Assembly (NCBI RefSeq): GCF_018446385.1
Contig: NC_055996.1
Span: forward strand, 48,716,365 to 48,780,364
DNA from: Zingiber officinale
Taxonomy: Eukaryota; Streptophyta; Magnoliopsida; Zingiberales; Zingiberaceae
Length of the DNA stretch: 64,000 nucleotides
Reading direction: 5' to 3'
Positions 40,392 through 52,724 of this stretch are shown here, piece after piece. The translations under genes were made by a program, and so were the position numbers. Under the pieces are notes generated by a model that saw nothing but the letters and a program-made list of their open reading frames with translations, searched no databases and had not been told where the DNA came from. Position 1 is the stretch's first letter. Each line of letters opens with the position of its first letter.

Positions 40392-43300
40392 TCATGGCTT
40401 GTTATTGCTGAGCTTCTTGTCATCGTCCTTGCCGGTAACCGAGTTAGTGTGGCAATTGCCGTTTGTTAACTTGGCGGCTTCAACGAGGCCTTCTTGGAAA
40501 ATTCGGTGCATATCTGACTTACCAAAATCCAACAAAAAACTACTCCCGGATGATCGAACATCAGGCTGACCAACCCTCCTCAGCTCTTCTTTCACATGCT
40601 GGAACAGAGAAGAACAATAAGAGGGCGCCAGTGTGAGATAAACCAGATATTCATTTCGTTTCCACAAACAAGAATTTCGTTAGTTTTCTTCTCACTGTGG
40701 GATAAATAATGTAGATGCCATTGTGATAAACCAGAAAAGAAAGAAAATGTATCACCAGAAAACATTTCGATTCTGGTAGCAATCAATTTAAACTGTATAA
40801 TTTATTCTTAAAACAGCAAGTGTGCACTTTTTCTGGTATCTCAGCAAGTTGTTTGAAGAGTATCATTCAAAACTTTAAGCATATAGGATTGCCTTGAATC
40901 AGCCAGCTCTATTAGAATCTTAAAGGCTCAAAAATGTAGGTAATATGGGACTAATTGAATCTGAATCCCCAAGAAAAAATTGAATTTTGTATACTAATTT
41001 AGCGGTTATAAAACATCTGTGTTTTCCAAACACGACATTGACAAGATTATTAAATTTTCTAGACCATCTTTTCCATTTCTTAAACAGAGGTGAACTACTG
41101 GAGCACCATTTCGATACAGATAAACTACTACATTTGGTATTAAACACCTGTTCAATTGTATTGTGGGGGAAGGGGAAAACATAAATGGAGAAAAAAAAGT
41201 CTAGCTAAGAAAATAGTAAAAACAATAAAACAAAATTGTCTTTAAATAAGTGTCCTAGATAGCTTTTCCGTCCACCTCTATCAAATGAAATACTGATTTT
41301 AAAGTTGCACGTTCGTATTTTTCATGTATGAATGACATTGCTAAAAACAAATCAAAATTGGGCTTACAGTTTATGTATGAATTATCTGATTAACCAAAAT
41401 TAAGGATAATTTGATACTTCAATAGATGAAAGGGAAACTCATTTTACTTGATAAATTGAAATCCCATGCAAACCAAACAGGAATGCACATACTATCAGAC
41501 TAATTTACTAAGGACTCGCATAATCCTTGAAACAAATGATTCTAGAGGGCTAGAAATGAATGAACAAAAGTGATTAATTTTAAGCATTTAACAGCAGAGT
41601 TATTTTCAGCCTCCCAATTGTGTTTGTTTCATTGTCGTCAAAGCATTTAATGGTGTGATTTTCAACAGTGAAATTTGCACTAAAAGCATGTTCCTTCTTT
41701 GTCAAACTTCTAACCTCTAGCATATACAACCTGAAATATATACTTTTAATTATTTTGATAAATTATTCTGGCAAGCTCAAATAAGCATGCTTTTTTGTTC
41801 AAACTTCAACTCCAAGAAAGAAGGAAAAGCATTTCAGTTTGACATGGACAAGACAGTCAAATCAAGTGATGTTTCTTTTACATATGTCATTGAACTGTTG
41901 TTAAATTACAAGTGTAACTAAAATTCAAATCAAAATTCCTCTCCTTTATTAGAGATAAGCAACTAGTCTTGTTCTGACACCTTAACACATTTCATGTTCT
42001 GTATCAGTATTCGGAACTAAATGTCACTAGGGGCAAACAGGTGATTGATACAGACCCTCGATTTTTATGTGACAAAGGACCTTTAGAACACAGAAGCAGT
42101 TGCAGTTGAAAGAACAGATAAGAATTTGACAAACATACGAAGTGCTCCATGAAATATGGCATGAAATCTAATAGAAGAATGCCCACCTGAAACACAGATA
42201 AACAAACAATTGTGTCCCAAATTCTCTGCAAAGATACCTTTTTACAAAAACAAAGGAAATAAAAACTATTGAATATCGATATTCCTATACCTTTCAAATT
42301 ACTATAGTATAGCAAGAGTTAAAGGTTTCTAATTCACAACACGTAGATGCATGACCTACAGGACTATCACTGTGGATGTGCAAATCAATTTCAGTATGGT
42401 ATGACACCCTTCTCTGGTCCTTTTCTTCGAATAGTCAATCTCGATTTCAGAAAATCTGCATTATAACATCATCCTATTTGGTATGCTAGGATCCCCTTAA
42501 TATGCTTTGACAAACTTATTTGACGTCCACCATACAGTGGAACTCCAAAGTAGGGAAAATTTTACCTTAGTGTAGACTCGCATGCTAATTTTTTTATTTG
42601 GTAGGAAGCATCTCCAATTCCAGTGTGATCGTGCAAAATGTCGTGAGTAACCACGAAACTAACCAGAAAAGTTTCATAAATTTGAAATACTATTTTCAAT
42701 TCCTTCCCAAAACTAATCAGAAAAGCAGATTTGTAGTTAACCATAGGTTTTAGATTAGGTGGATTGAGCATTAAGGTGTGAAAGAAATAATTATACTTTT
42801 AGAAGCAGACCAAAGGATGCTCAAATCTTCTATTGGATGATTAACTTGAATGAGCTTTTACTGTTCTTGGTCCAGGTAAGTTTCATACACATTCCTATTT
42901 TTTTCTCTATTGTAAGTACAACCTTAACACTAATTTTCTGATATCTAATTCATCAGGTATGGCTCTTGTTTTTTACATCCACAAAACTGGTTATTATAAC
43001 TGTATGAGGCATGGCAGCTAGGAATCATGGAGTAGAAATGTTTAGTATAGATGAGAATGCTAAAATGAATACAGAATGTTATTAGAAAAGATGGGAAAAA
43101 CAGAATACTATCAAGAAGCAATCAGGTGTAGATCCAAAGGAAGATACGACAAGAGAAACTAAATTAAGATAATATGAATCTGTTCAAGGACAGCCAACAG
43201 ATTCATAGTTAGGTTGAATCGATTGGCAGAATTGTAAGCAGAAAGAGATCAAAGAAAACTCATTTTCTAATGTACTTCACGAAATTCAATGATTCTCTCA

Positions 43301-44579
43301 GGGGGCACAAAGTACTAAACTAGATTTGGACATTCAAGTAGCAAGAGCAGATGGGATTTAAAGATTTCAGGTGTGAATTAAAGTTTAAATTTCTAACTCC
43401 AAAATGCTTATCATTTCAAACACTGAAATTATCTGAAAGTATGGACAATTCAATAACTTTTGGTTCCAAACCGAGCTGTAAGAAGAAATTTGTGACCTTT
43501 TTATGCTCATAGTTGTTTTTAGAAGAAATCCATAACGATGACTGTAATCTTCATGAAGATATATCAAGATAGTTCAAATGGTGCACAAGCTTTCAAGCAC
43601 CTAAAATCAATTCAAGCCAGCAGCATGCAGAAGTAGTAGATATTTTAGCAATGAAGAACCAATGAAAAGCACAGAAAAACCAAACCTTCAACATCCTGTC
43701 GTTAAATTTTGGAACCCCGACTTGAGTAACGGTGAGCGAGCCGAAGAAGTTGCCCAGAAGCGCTGCATCTGGTATCGTCAATCCCCAAACCAACCCAGCC
43801 ACAAACCCACCCAAGAAACTATCACCAGCCCCTGTGGGATCGACCTCCTCAGCTTGGAAGGGAGATACGTCCATTTCTCCGTCCTTCCAGTAGATCCGAC
43901 ACCCGTCCTTCCCTTGAGTCACAATGACACAGCACCACTTCCGCACCTCTTCGATGTCTACGAAGGGCGCCTCCTCCGCTGAGGCCTTGAGGAACCCAAT
44001 TCGCGGAAGGAGATGGAAGAATCCGGTGCTTCGAAGAGGCACGAGGCCGACCGTACCATCGATCGGATCGAATGATCGAATAATCCCTTGTACATCGACC
44101 AGAACGACGCTGCATAGATCGAGCATGCGGGCGAGGGTCTCCGGCAGTATTTCCCCCGCGACTCCCACCGCGAGGCCGAACTCAAACCTGGCCTCGTCGG
44201 GGAGGTCAGAGGGGGAGATTGGGTCGCACGCTCGGACGCGCCGGAGGATGCGATCGCCGTGGTACCCTCCGTGGGAAGGAGCCGGAGGGAATTGTGCGTG
44301 GAAGAGGGTGGTTGGGGAGGAGGCGACGCGGGGCAGGTGGGGGACGTGATATGCGAAGTCGTCGCCGACCTTGGCGATGTAGATGAGCGGGGAGGGAGAA
44401 AGGGCGTCGAGGACGTTGGAGACGAAGGAGGCGGCGCCGCCGAGGGTCTGGCTCACGGGAGAGCCACCTCGGAAGAGGACATCGTGGCAGTAATTGCCGA
44501 CGACGAGTCCGCCTCCGGGAGTCTTGTTCTGGTGGTGCAGATGGTAGCGGTCCTCGTGGAGGCCGTCCTCGCTGACCAT
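40392..44579 (-). CDS. Inositol 3-kinase, pfkB family (two exons, 366 aa)
   Basis: Exon 1 is 44579-43686 (298 codons), exon 2 is 40598-40392 (68 codons and stop), with a 3087-base GT-AG intron (donor AAG|GTTTGG, acceptor CTGTTCCAG|CATG). The protein phosphorylates myo-inositol at the 3-position in plant inositol phosphate and phytate synthesis, probably in the cytosol; no targeting peptide is seen. Visible are the N-terminal glycine motif LGGAASFVSNVL (46-57), the family lines GDRILRRVRACDPISPSDLP (108-127) and PRIGFLKAS (192-200), and the pfkB signature DPTGAGDSFLGGF (247-259) with the catalytic Asp at 253. The closest known type is Arabidopsis At5g58730 (about 350 aa). The last exon (HVKEELRRVG) joins in phase 0 and carries a longer variable tail. 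The frame is intact. Confidence 0.92.
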
Positions 44580-44639
44580 GGCGTATGTGCTACGGCGTGG
44601 GCTACACGATCGGGGCGGCGTTAGAACGGTATACGGCGG

Positions 44640-47275
44640 TGAGGGGAGAGGAAAAGGAGGAGGAGGCGGCGATCCTCCATGGCGGCCTTCTTGTAAGGAG
44701 GGGAAGAAATGAGGACACGATCACCGCGGGGAAGGCCAGATCGAGCTTCCACACGCCCGATACAAAGCAATACGTGTCTGTGTCTGGAGGTAAATGGGTC
44801 CCGACGGACGGACGGACGGCGCAGGCGCAGCTTCCGAACAACTCTTCTGGGAATCGAAATTGGAATATTTCACTTCAGCACGTAAAGTTTTTCCTTTCAT
44901 TTGTTTAAAAAAATCCTTAAATATTTCAAAATCCTTAATACTCTTATTCCTTTTCAAACTTTTATAATTTCAAATTAATACTTAAATATAGGAAATATTT
45001 TAATATTTCTATTAAATATTCATAAATAATAGAACTTGTCTAATACTTTAATTCTAAACATTTGGTGATATTAAAGTATATAAAGTGATATTCAAAATAG
45101 AACATCAACTTAAGTATAAAAACCAATGAAGATGCACCTTTAGGTAGGATAACAAATTTACATTGTCCTGGTTTGCTAGAGATTCAATACACATGTAAAC
45201 TAACTAAGGGGATAACTAAGAAATAGTTATTTCAAATAATTATTAGATAATTAATTTATTATTATAAATCTTATTATTTTATTAAGAAACTACCTTTTAC
45301 TAATTAATTTTGATGAACCCAAAATAAAATTATGTTAATGTCATTTTTTTTTTACATTGAAAATAATTATAAAATTTATTAATAATTTCTATAAATACAT
45401 TAATCAGAGATCTAAAGTTCAAAACTCAATTGTGGTATATTATTGAGAATTTTTCTCATTAATTAATCAATGATCTAAGTTTGAGAATCAGCTACGACGT
45501 ATTATTAAGAATTTTTTTTTAATGAATTAAGGATTTAAAGTTTGATACTATGTATTATTAATAATTTTTCTCATTAATCAATTAGAAATCTAGAATTCTC
45601 TTTAATCTCACATCTTAGAATTTGTACCTTGAGCTGACAATGTTAAAAAGATACTTTTCTCAACTTTTTGACTAAGATCAAATATGATATTAAATTAAAT
45701 TTTTTATAAAGGGGAGTTCGTTACCTACTAGGATTCACCCTAGCATTGCACTATTACATTAGTTTAGTGCATCCTTATTCAATTTAAGGATGATCTTTTG
45801 GCTAAGATTAAGTATAATATTTGTTCTTATCAGTTTAATATCTAATATAAAGAATTAAATTAATTTTTTATGAAGAAGAGTTCGTTATTCGCACATATAT
45901 TATATTACACACGTAACCATATATTATATTACACATGTAACCAAGGGTGGAGTCACGTATAGTTTTAGTGAGACAGTTGCCCCACCTCAATTTTTTGTAA
46001 ATACTCATAGAAATGTATAAAATTATAAAAATATTAAAGTCTTACCCCCATCAAAAAAAAATTCTTCCCTCAAATCTCTCCCTACATTGCCTCACTTGAT
46101 ATAACGAAATTATATTACGCAACGCGTATATATGATCGCTAGTAATAATAAAGAATTTATTTGAAATAAATTAGGGCCAATTAAATAAATGACTTAATAA
46201 GGACTCTATCCCTATCATAGTTTTTTAACCTTAGCCATTCAGGATTCTCTTCTCGACTTTTGGTTAAGTTATATATGGGTTCCTAGGAGATTTAGGATCA
46301 TAACCTAGCATTAGCATTTTGAAGGTATAAAAGTATAATGGTAATCTCATACTTACATTATTCTATTAAATTTCACCTAAATAGACTTACAATACTTAAA
46401 ATAAAAGTCAAAGAACATGAATAAATAAAGCATAATCATATTCTATACTTGCCGTTTGAGCATTACAAGTGGATAAAATAACTATTTCAAAATAGAAGTT
46501 TATGAACATACATAAATTTATGGAACCTCTCATAGCATATTAGTGGGCCTTGCAATAAGATTTTTAAACATTGCAAGTTTATTAAAGTGAAATGATAACT
46601 TCATTTTACTAGACCTACAATGCTCAAAATGAAAGTTAGAAAGCATCTATTCGTTCCTGAGACCTTCGAGTATATATAATCACTTCACCTTAATGGATCG
46701 ACTGTGCTCAAAATAAAAGTCTCAAGGGTATGAAATTTAAAGCTATACTAATGAGAAGCATCTGACTTGTAACTTGACAGAATGTCATGTAACCGAGCTT
46801 CGAATATGCTGCAGAGGGTGGCATGTTATGACAGGAGAAAGTGTTGTGGTAGCTTTGGCATAGGAGCAAGAAATTCCACATTTGGATACGTACAGTGTTG
46901 GTCGATGGGGGTAACCAGAGAAGAAAACTCCCTCCATTATCTTATGCATTTACAGCTGCAGCTTGGCCATTTGCGACACAGGAAGAACAATAAGTATCGA
47001 CACATTCTAACAAGATAGGCAAAGGCAATACATTATGGTTTGTCTGTTTGCTTGTGATAATCAAGGAGGGAGCTCAAGTACCTGTAGTGGGCTAGAACTT
47101 GGTGCCTCGGAACCAAGCAGCAAGGCCTTGGTCTAGGGTTTATTCGATGTGTCGCCCATAAGCAGTGGAGGGTGAACATCTGATTGATTTCTTGTGTTAA
47201 TTTCCTGAGAGAAAATACTAAATGGCAAATGCTCCAACATATCAACTATGTCAAAGAACTAAGATTACTATGAAT
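44640..47275. other. Promoter side of the kinase gene and AT-rich intergenic DNA
   Basis: The first 300 bases upstream of the kinase ATG are GC-rich and form its leader and promoter side; frames on both strands there are not convincing. From 44900 the DNA is AT-rich with repeated 'aattaatcaatgatctaa' phrases (45400-45600). The longest frame (46782-47018) resembles no known family. Confidence 0.45.
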
Positions 47276-47294
47276 AGTTTTAAATACTCCTTGT

Positions 47295-47501
47295 GTGGTA
47301 AAAGATGATTTGCTCGTCTCTAGCACCCCCGTCAATTTATCCCTAAACCAACACGGAGGAGGTAAATCACATATGACTACTAGCCATTAGTACAAGTGGC
47401 AAAGCAGGGGAGGGAAGCATGCTCGGACACACCAAGTTTTAACCCCAAGATCTCATATGGTAATACTCCATGTCTTAACCACCGCACCGTCCCGAGGATA
47501 C
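47295..47501 (-). mobile_element. tRNA-derived SINE with 19-bp target site duplication
   Basis: Duplications agttttaaatactccttgt (47276-47294) and agttttaaatcctccttgt (47502-47520) differ at one base of 19. On the minus strand the element starts ggatcctcggga-like and has an A-box-like ggtgcggtggttaagacatg and a B-box-like ggggttaaaactt. The body contains cctcctccgtgttggttt and gacgggggtgctagagacga. A fragment of the same family lies at 31360-31450. Confidence 0.82.
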
Positions 47502-47520
47502 AGTTTTAAATCCTCCTTGT

Positions 47521-48530
47521 ACCTTCAGAACATTGTTATTAATATCAGTTTTTCCAGCAATTTGTTCCTTTATCGAAATAAGAGTGCCACTGAATCTGTT
47601 GACCACTGCAAGGGAAGACTGCATTGTTAAAGACCGATGGTGAGCTAGTAAGCAAAAATATGGTAGAATACCTTGATTTCACTCTGTCGTAGGTTCAATC
47701 ATGAGCATCCCTGGCACTGCCAAAACATTCTTGGTGCATGGAATCCATAATAAATTAGCGTTAGGCAACATCTTCAGGCTAAATACCCGCAGTTGTCCAA
47801 AAAAACTTCAAATCTCCATAATTATCAGAATCATATGCGTAGCAAGGCCAATTACCAGATGACACCATGCTGATTTTAATCACCTTGAACCCCCTCAAGA
47901 CTATAACGAATATGGGGGCAACAATTCCTTTGACTACTCATAAAAGAATAGGACAATACTTCTGGAGTAACAGAATGGTTGTTAAAGAAAAAGAAAATCA
48001 AAATGGATGAAACAAATATTAATCTTCATCGTCTTTTCTTTTATTCTCAGTTTCTTTCCTTTCTCATTTCCCTTTATTTTCTCAAGTATAGTAGTTTATC
48101 AAACAAATTTCATTACCAGCTGAGCAAAACATTTACAAAGTAAATGAACATTTTGCATGATAAAAAAATCTTCATATGAAGTTGCAACTTGTAAATAAAG
48201 CTTCAATTAATGTACCTCTAGATGCTTTGCCATGTAGTTTGCATTGATTATCACTATCTTTTAAGCATTAGTTAACCCCTTCAAACCATCCTGGCTATGT
48301 ATGTGAATAGAACAAGTGCAGATCCCCACCGTGCCATAGCAATAGTACGTTTGTCACAAGTAGACACCCTATGATTACAAAAATGGGCAACTGATCAATT
48401 ATCAAGCACTATAAATCAACACGAAGTAAAGAAACTTGGATATTTGAGTCACACAGTTGATCTATTTTTTATAGGAAAACAAGAGAAGAAAAAAAATGAA
48501 TAGTGACAACATCACTTTAGTGAGGCAATG
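47521..48530. other. Intergenic, no gene seen
   Basis: No frame of note, no domain and no terminal repeat were seen before the copia element starts at 48536. Confidence 0.45.
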
Positions 48531-48535
48531 TATTG

Positions 48536-48799
48536 GGTTGGAAAATTAGAAAATCCTGATTGCATAAAATCAAGAAATAATCTTTGAGATATGAATTGCA
48601 TAAAATTATGAAAGAATCTTTGGGAATCAGGAAATAATCTCTAATTTTAGTAATTTCCATTTCTTATGTTTTCTTTCTTTTATTTGTTCCTATTTCATTA
48701 TTTTGTATCTTCTATTTATTGATGTAATGTCTAGTTGAAAAATAATAACAATTCCTCTTCTTCCCATTTTCTTCCCTTCAATCTTCCTGGTTTTCTTCA
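48536..48799 (+). repeat. 5' LTR of the old copia element
   Basis: It matches 58914-59177 throughout; the first base of TGTTGG has become g. It ends ttttcttca directly before the PBS. Confidence 0.9.
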
Positions 48800-48888
48800 T
48801 GGTATCAAAGCCCTAAGTTCGATCTAGTTTTTTTTTCCATGGCAAATCAACATCAATGGAAGACTATCTTAACCGACACCATAAGTAG

Positions 48889-51800
48889 TGTCACGCCCCC
48901 AAAGGAGTCTCTGCCAGACAAAAATCCGGCAACATCTCCCCTGTACCGGTGACAATATGAAGCATCACTACAAACGAAATATACATCAGCCACATGCGGC
49001 TGGAATATTTATATACACAACCACGCAGTTATAATAACAGCCCACACGGCTGGAATGAAACAATCACAACCACGCAGTTATATATAAAACAGCCCACACG
49101 GCTGTACTGAAAACTAACACAGCGGAAAAAACGAAAACGGAAAACCCAATACAACACAAACAACACACTGCTAGCCGGCTAGGCTTTATACAATAACCAC
49201 AACAACAAAACCATAAGATAGCCACATGGCTATACACAAATACAATGCCGAAAATAATAAAAGAATATACAAAAGAAAACAATCACGATCTTCGGATGTG
49301 ACGTAGGACCCGGCAGACAGGATACTCCGAGCGACACTCCAACCATCTACCTGAAAACATGAAGATATACATGCGGTGGTGAGTATAGGTAACTCAGCGG
49401 GTAATAGAAAAGACAGTGCACGGTCTACAAATAAAACATGGAGATCACAAGTATACAGTCTCAGTAGGGAATAAGAACATGATCATACCATCATAATCAA
49501 TGCATCCGAACATACCTGACATAATAACCTGACATATAAACCGTACAAACCACAACTAACATAACGACGGATACATACCCAATCTGGAATCACATGGTAC
49601 GATGATCAGTAAACTCACCGGATCTACAACAGATATACCGTGACACATGTGCAATATATACGATCGCATATACATGTAAAATAAATGATATGTATGCAGT
49701 AACAACCATATGCAACAATCATATCGCAAACAAATGCAACATACCACAAACACATGCAACTAGTATCTAGTAGGCATGATGCAAATATAACCCCGGACGC
49801 ATCCAGATCATACGCAAAGTGCGACGATCCACGGTCACCCCGCCACCTCTCCGAACACCACGACCCGTGAGAGACTTGGTCTGACGACTGTACTACCCTC
49901 CACCCCACTATATAGTGGTCGAGGCGACATCCGTTAAGAGCTATCTAACTACATAAGATCGTGGTCCCCCCGCCACAACGGATCTCACTAAACCTCGTGG
50001 CCGGGTGGCACGGACAAGCAGAATCGCTCCAACTACCACTACCCATGAGTGGCCGAGTGTGCGGTGCTAAACCAAACCAACTGATGACTCTCTCACCACA
50101 AGGGAGACAATGGTCATCAGATGCAATGAATGATGAACATGATATATATATATAATCATCATCCATGCAACAACCCCAAACCTCATAACTCCAACATGAG
50201 TATAATCGTCATGATACCTCCACATATCCCACCAAACATATGTATACAACTACACATGTATAATCAACCAATAATCCCCAATGAACATGCCAGACACACA
50301 TGGACAACCCCACATATACAATCAACCTATATCCTCCAATAAAAACACATCGGACACGTGTATAAACCACAGACGTGCAATCAACACAACTCCTCCAAAA
50401 GTACATAACAAATACGGATATACACACCACATGTAAATGCACGGTCAACCAGATGACTCCTATACACATACCCACCTATGTACAGTCCACATCATATACC
50501 CAATCAGCATGATAATACAAACCACCCGACAATCCCTACAAGACATACTCTACACGTGTAATCACGATAGAGTAGATATCAAGAGTTGAGGCCAGATATG
50601 AATTAAATGGAACACCTCAAAGATCAAGCATAAGTCTCTAGCAGGAGGTCAACAAACAGATATGATATAAGGTAAAGCGATCTGATCCATCGGATAACAA
50701 CCATGCACTAAGTACAAGAAATTCTACATAGAGGTAAAGGAAGAAATACCCGCCTTATCTGTCGATCGTCATCCGAAAATCCCATGTCGAGACGCTCGTC
50801 CCGAATCCAAGTCCTGCGATCACACGGTATATATATAATGTTTAGCTAATCACATAATCAACAACAACCTAAACCCAATACCTAATCCTACGTCGATTAG
50901 GTAACCCTGTTTAGTTTCCACCTAATGATCCAACCCAAAGTAAATCATAGGCACATCCTTAAATTCAACTCTTCCTAAATCCAAACATAATCCAATGATC
51001 CTTAATAACAATCATGAACTCATCAAATGCAACCAACCCCTAATTAATCAAACCATCACATAATACAAACTCCAAGATGGGCACTACTCTAATTCAGAAA
51101 ATTATCCATCCATTACATCCCATTATTATCCACCACACATCATACATCGAACATGCATAATCATCCTCATGACCCCCCTCTAACCATCAAATCTGATAAT
51201 CAATCTCATCATATTTAAAACCCAACCAACAATCAATCCAATAATCCAAAGAATGATCACATAACAATCTATATTAACCAATCACTATATCCATAAATAC
51301 CAACCCAATACAAACCCTAATCACTCCAACACATACCAATAATGATCATGTGTCTATTTACATAAATCATTTACTAAATAACCATCACGAATCGACTTAT
51401 CACAATCAAATTCCAAATCCTAAACATTTAATCCATTTGATCGACCACCAAACATCATAAATCCAACACACAAAATTCTTCCACATAATTCATCATCAAT
51501 CAAACACTAATCCAAACTCATCACAAAGCCTTCTAAATCCGCTAACCAGCCCAAGATTCAATCCAAATCAATATATCAAAGCTAAATTCCAATTCCTTAA
51601 CCATGAATCAATTTCACACTAAGAAGAAAACTAGTGGTAGACACTTACCTTGAGGGATGGCAGCAAACCAGTAGCTAACAACCCTACAACCCACTGCCAG
51701 AAGCTACAAAGGATACCCATAATCAATTCTTCCAATGATCAATCCATAAAACCAATCATATAGCAAAAGATTTGCTGAAACCCTAATTCACAGCACTAAA

Positions 51801-52724
51801 CTCACCTCAAACAGATCCCTAACTCTTCAGCCGAGACCTCCACAACTCCAAGAAATGGACTTGGCAGTGACCGGCAACTGGGAAGATCCACCACATACTG
51901 GTCCAATGCTTCCTCTATTCCAGAACAGAAAGAACATCACCAAGAAGATCAATCAAACAAGATCTTGAAGCCGTATGATTCAAGGTGAAGCATACCTCAA
52001 TTAAACTCTCCCTGGTGATGTCGCCCACTTCGATCCAGCAATTTTGGAGTTGCAAGTCAAACTCCAGTGAACAGATAGAGGAGAAGAACTGAGAGAGCTC
52101 AATCTACCGAGAGAGATGCGAACCAATTCCCCCGCTGCCGTGCCCTAGCTCCGCCGGATCACCTCGATCGCTCGCAAGAAACAACCACCAGGATGCCTAC
52201 TCTGCCGGAGATGATTGGTACCCTTCGAGCTCCAACGTCCTATCTCCGGTAACTCAACAAGAACTCAATCGCAGTGGACGAGACCTCTCCGTCGGCGATC
52301 TAGGGCAGGAAGAGGAGGGAGAGGAAGGGAGGAGGGATCCACACCTCAAGAGGGAGAGGACGGAGAACCCGCCCTGCAAAGCTCCGGTGGTTGCTTGCGC
52401 CGGCGACACCGAGAGGCGGAGAGGAGAAATCGCCGGAGAGGGGCTCGGGCAGAGGGAATCGGGGAGGAGGAGATCGGCGTCGGGTTTGGGGAAAACGGCA
52501 CTTGGGAAGGGAATTAAAGGAAAAGAAAATAACTTATAATTATAAACATTTCCTCACCTAAACAGGTATCCCAAACAGGCCTTATCTGTACTCGAAATTG
52601 ATCCCCTCAAAACCCATCTTACGAGCTCTGAAAAATTCCCAGAAAATTTCTAAAAATTCCGAAAAAATTCTATAAGGCTATTTCCCAAATAACCCTATCT
52701 ATTTAAATTTTTTGATATCTTACA
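48889..52724. mobile_element. Solo-LTR-like insertion of 3.84 kb, TSD agtag
   Basis: It starts TGTCACGCCCCC, ends GATATCTTACA and has perfect duplications agtag at 48884-48888 and 52725-52729. Inside there is no PBS-gag-pol interior and no second long terminal repeat, so the segment reads as one very long LTR left by recombination. Short direct repeats (ccacgcagttat / cccacacggctg) lie near its start and a GC-rich gagagggagaggg patch at 52250-52520. Frames on the minus strand (49064-50475) are low-complexity and not convincing. A non-autonomous element of unknown kind is the alternative. Confidence 0.75.

Noticed and set aside
44585..44908. 107-codon plus frame opposite the kinase start
   Set aside because: It overlaps the kinase's first exon and leader on the other strand; GC-rich shadow without a known domain.
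46782..47018. 78-codon plus frame
   Set aside because: Cys-rich by chance; no family, no promoter motif and no splice context.
49064..50475. Several Cys/Val/Tyr-rich minus frames that look like membrane segments
   Set aside because: They lie in the long solo LTR, come from cac/tat-rich low-complexity DNA, and differ in frame.
52215..52517. 100-codon Arg/Gly/Glu-rich plus frame
   Set aside because: GC-rich ggagagg repeats inside the solo LTR; no domain.
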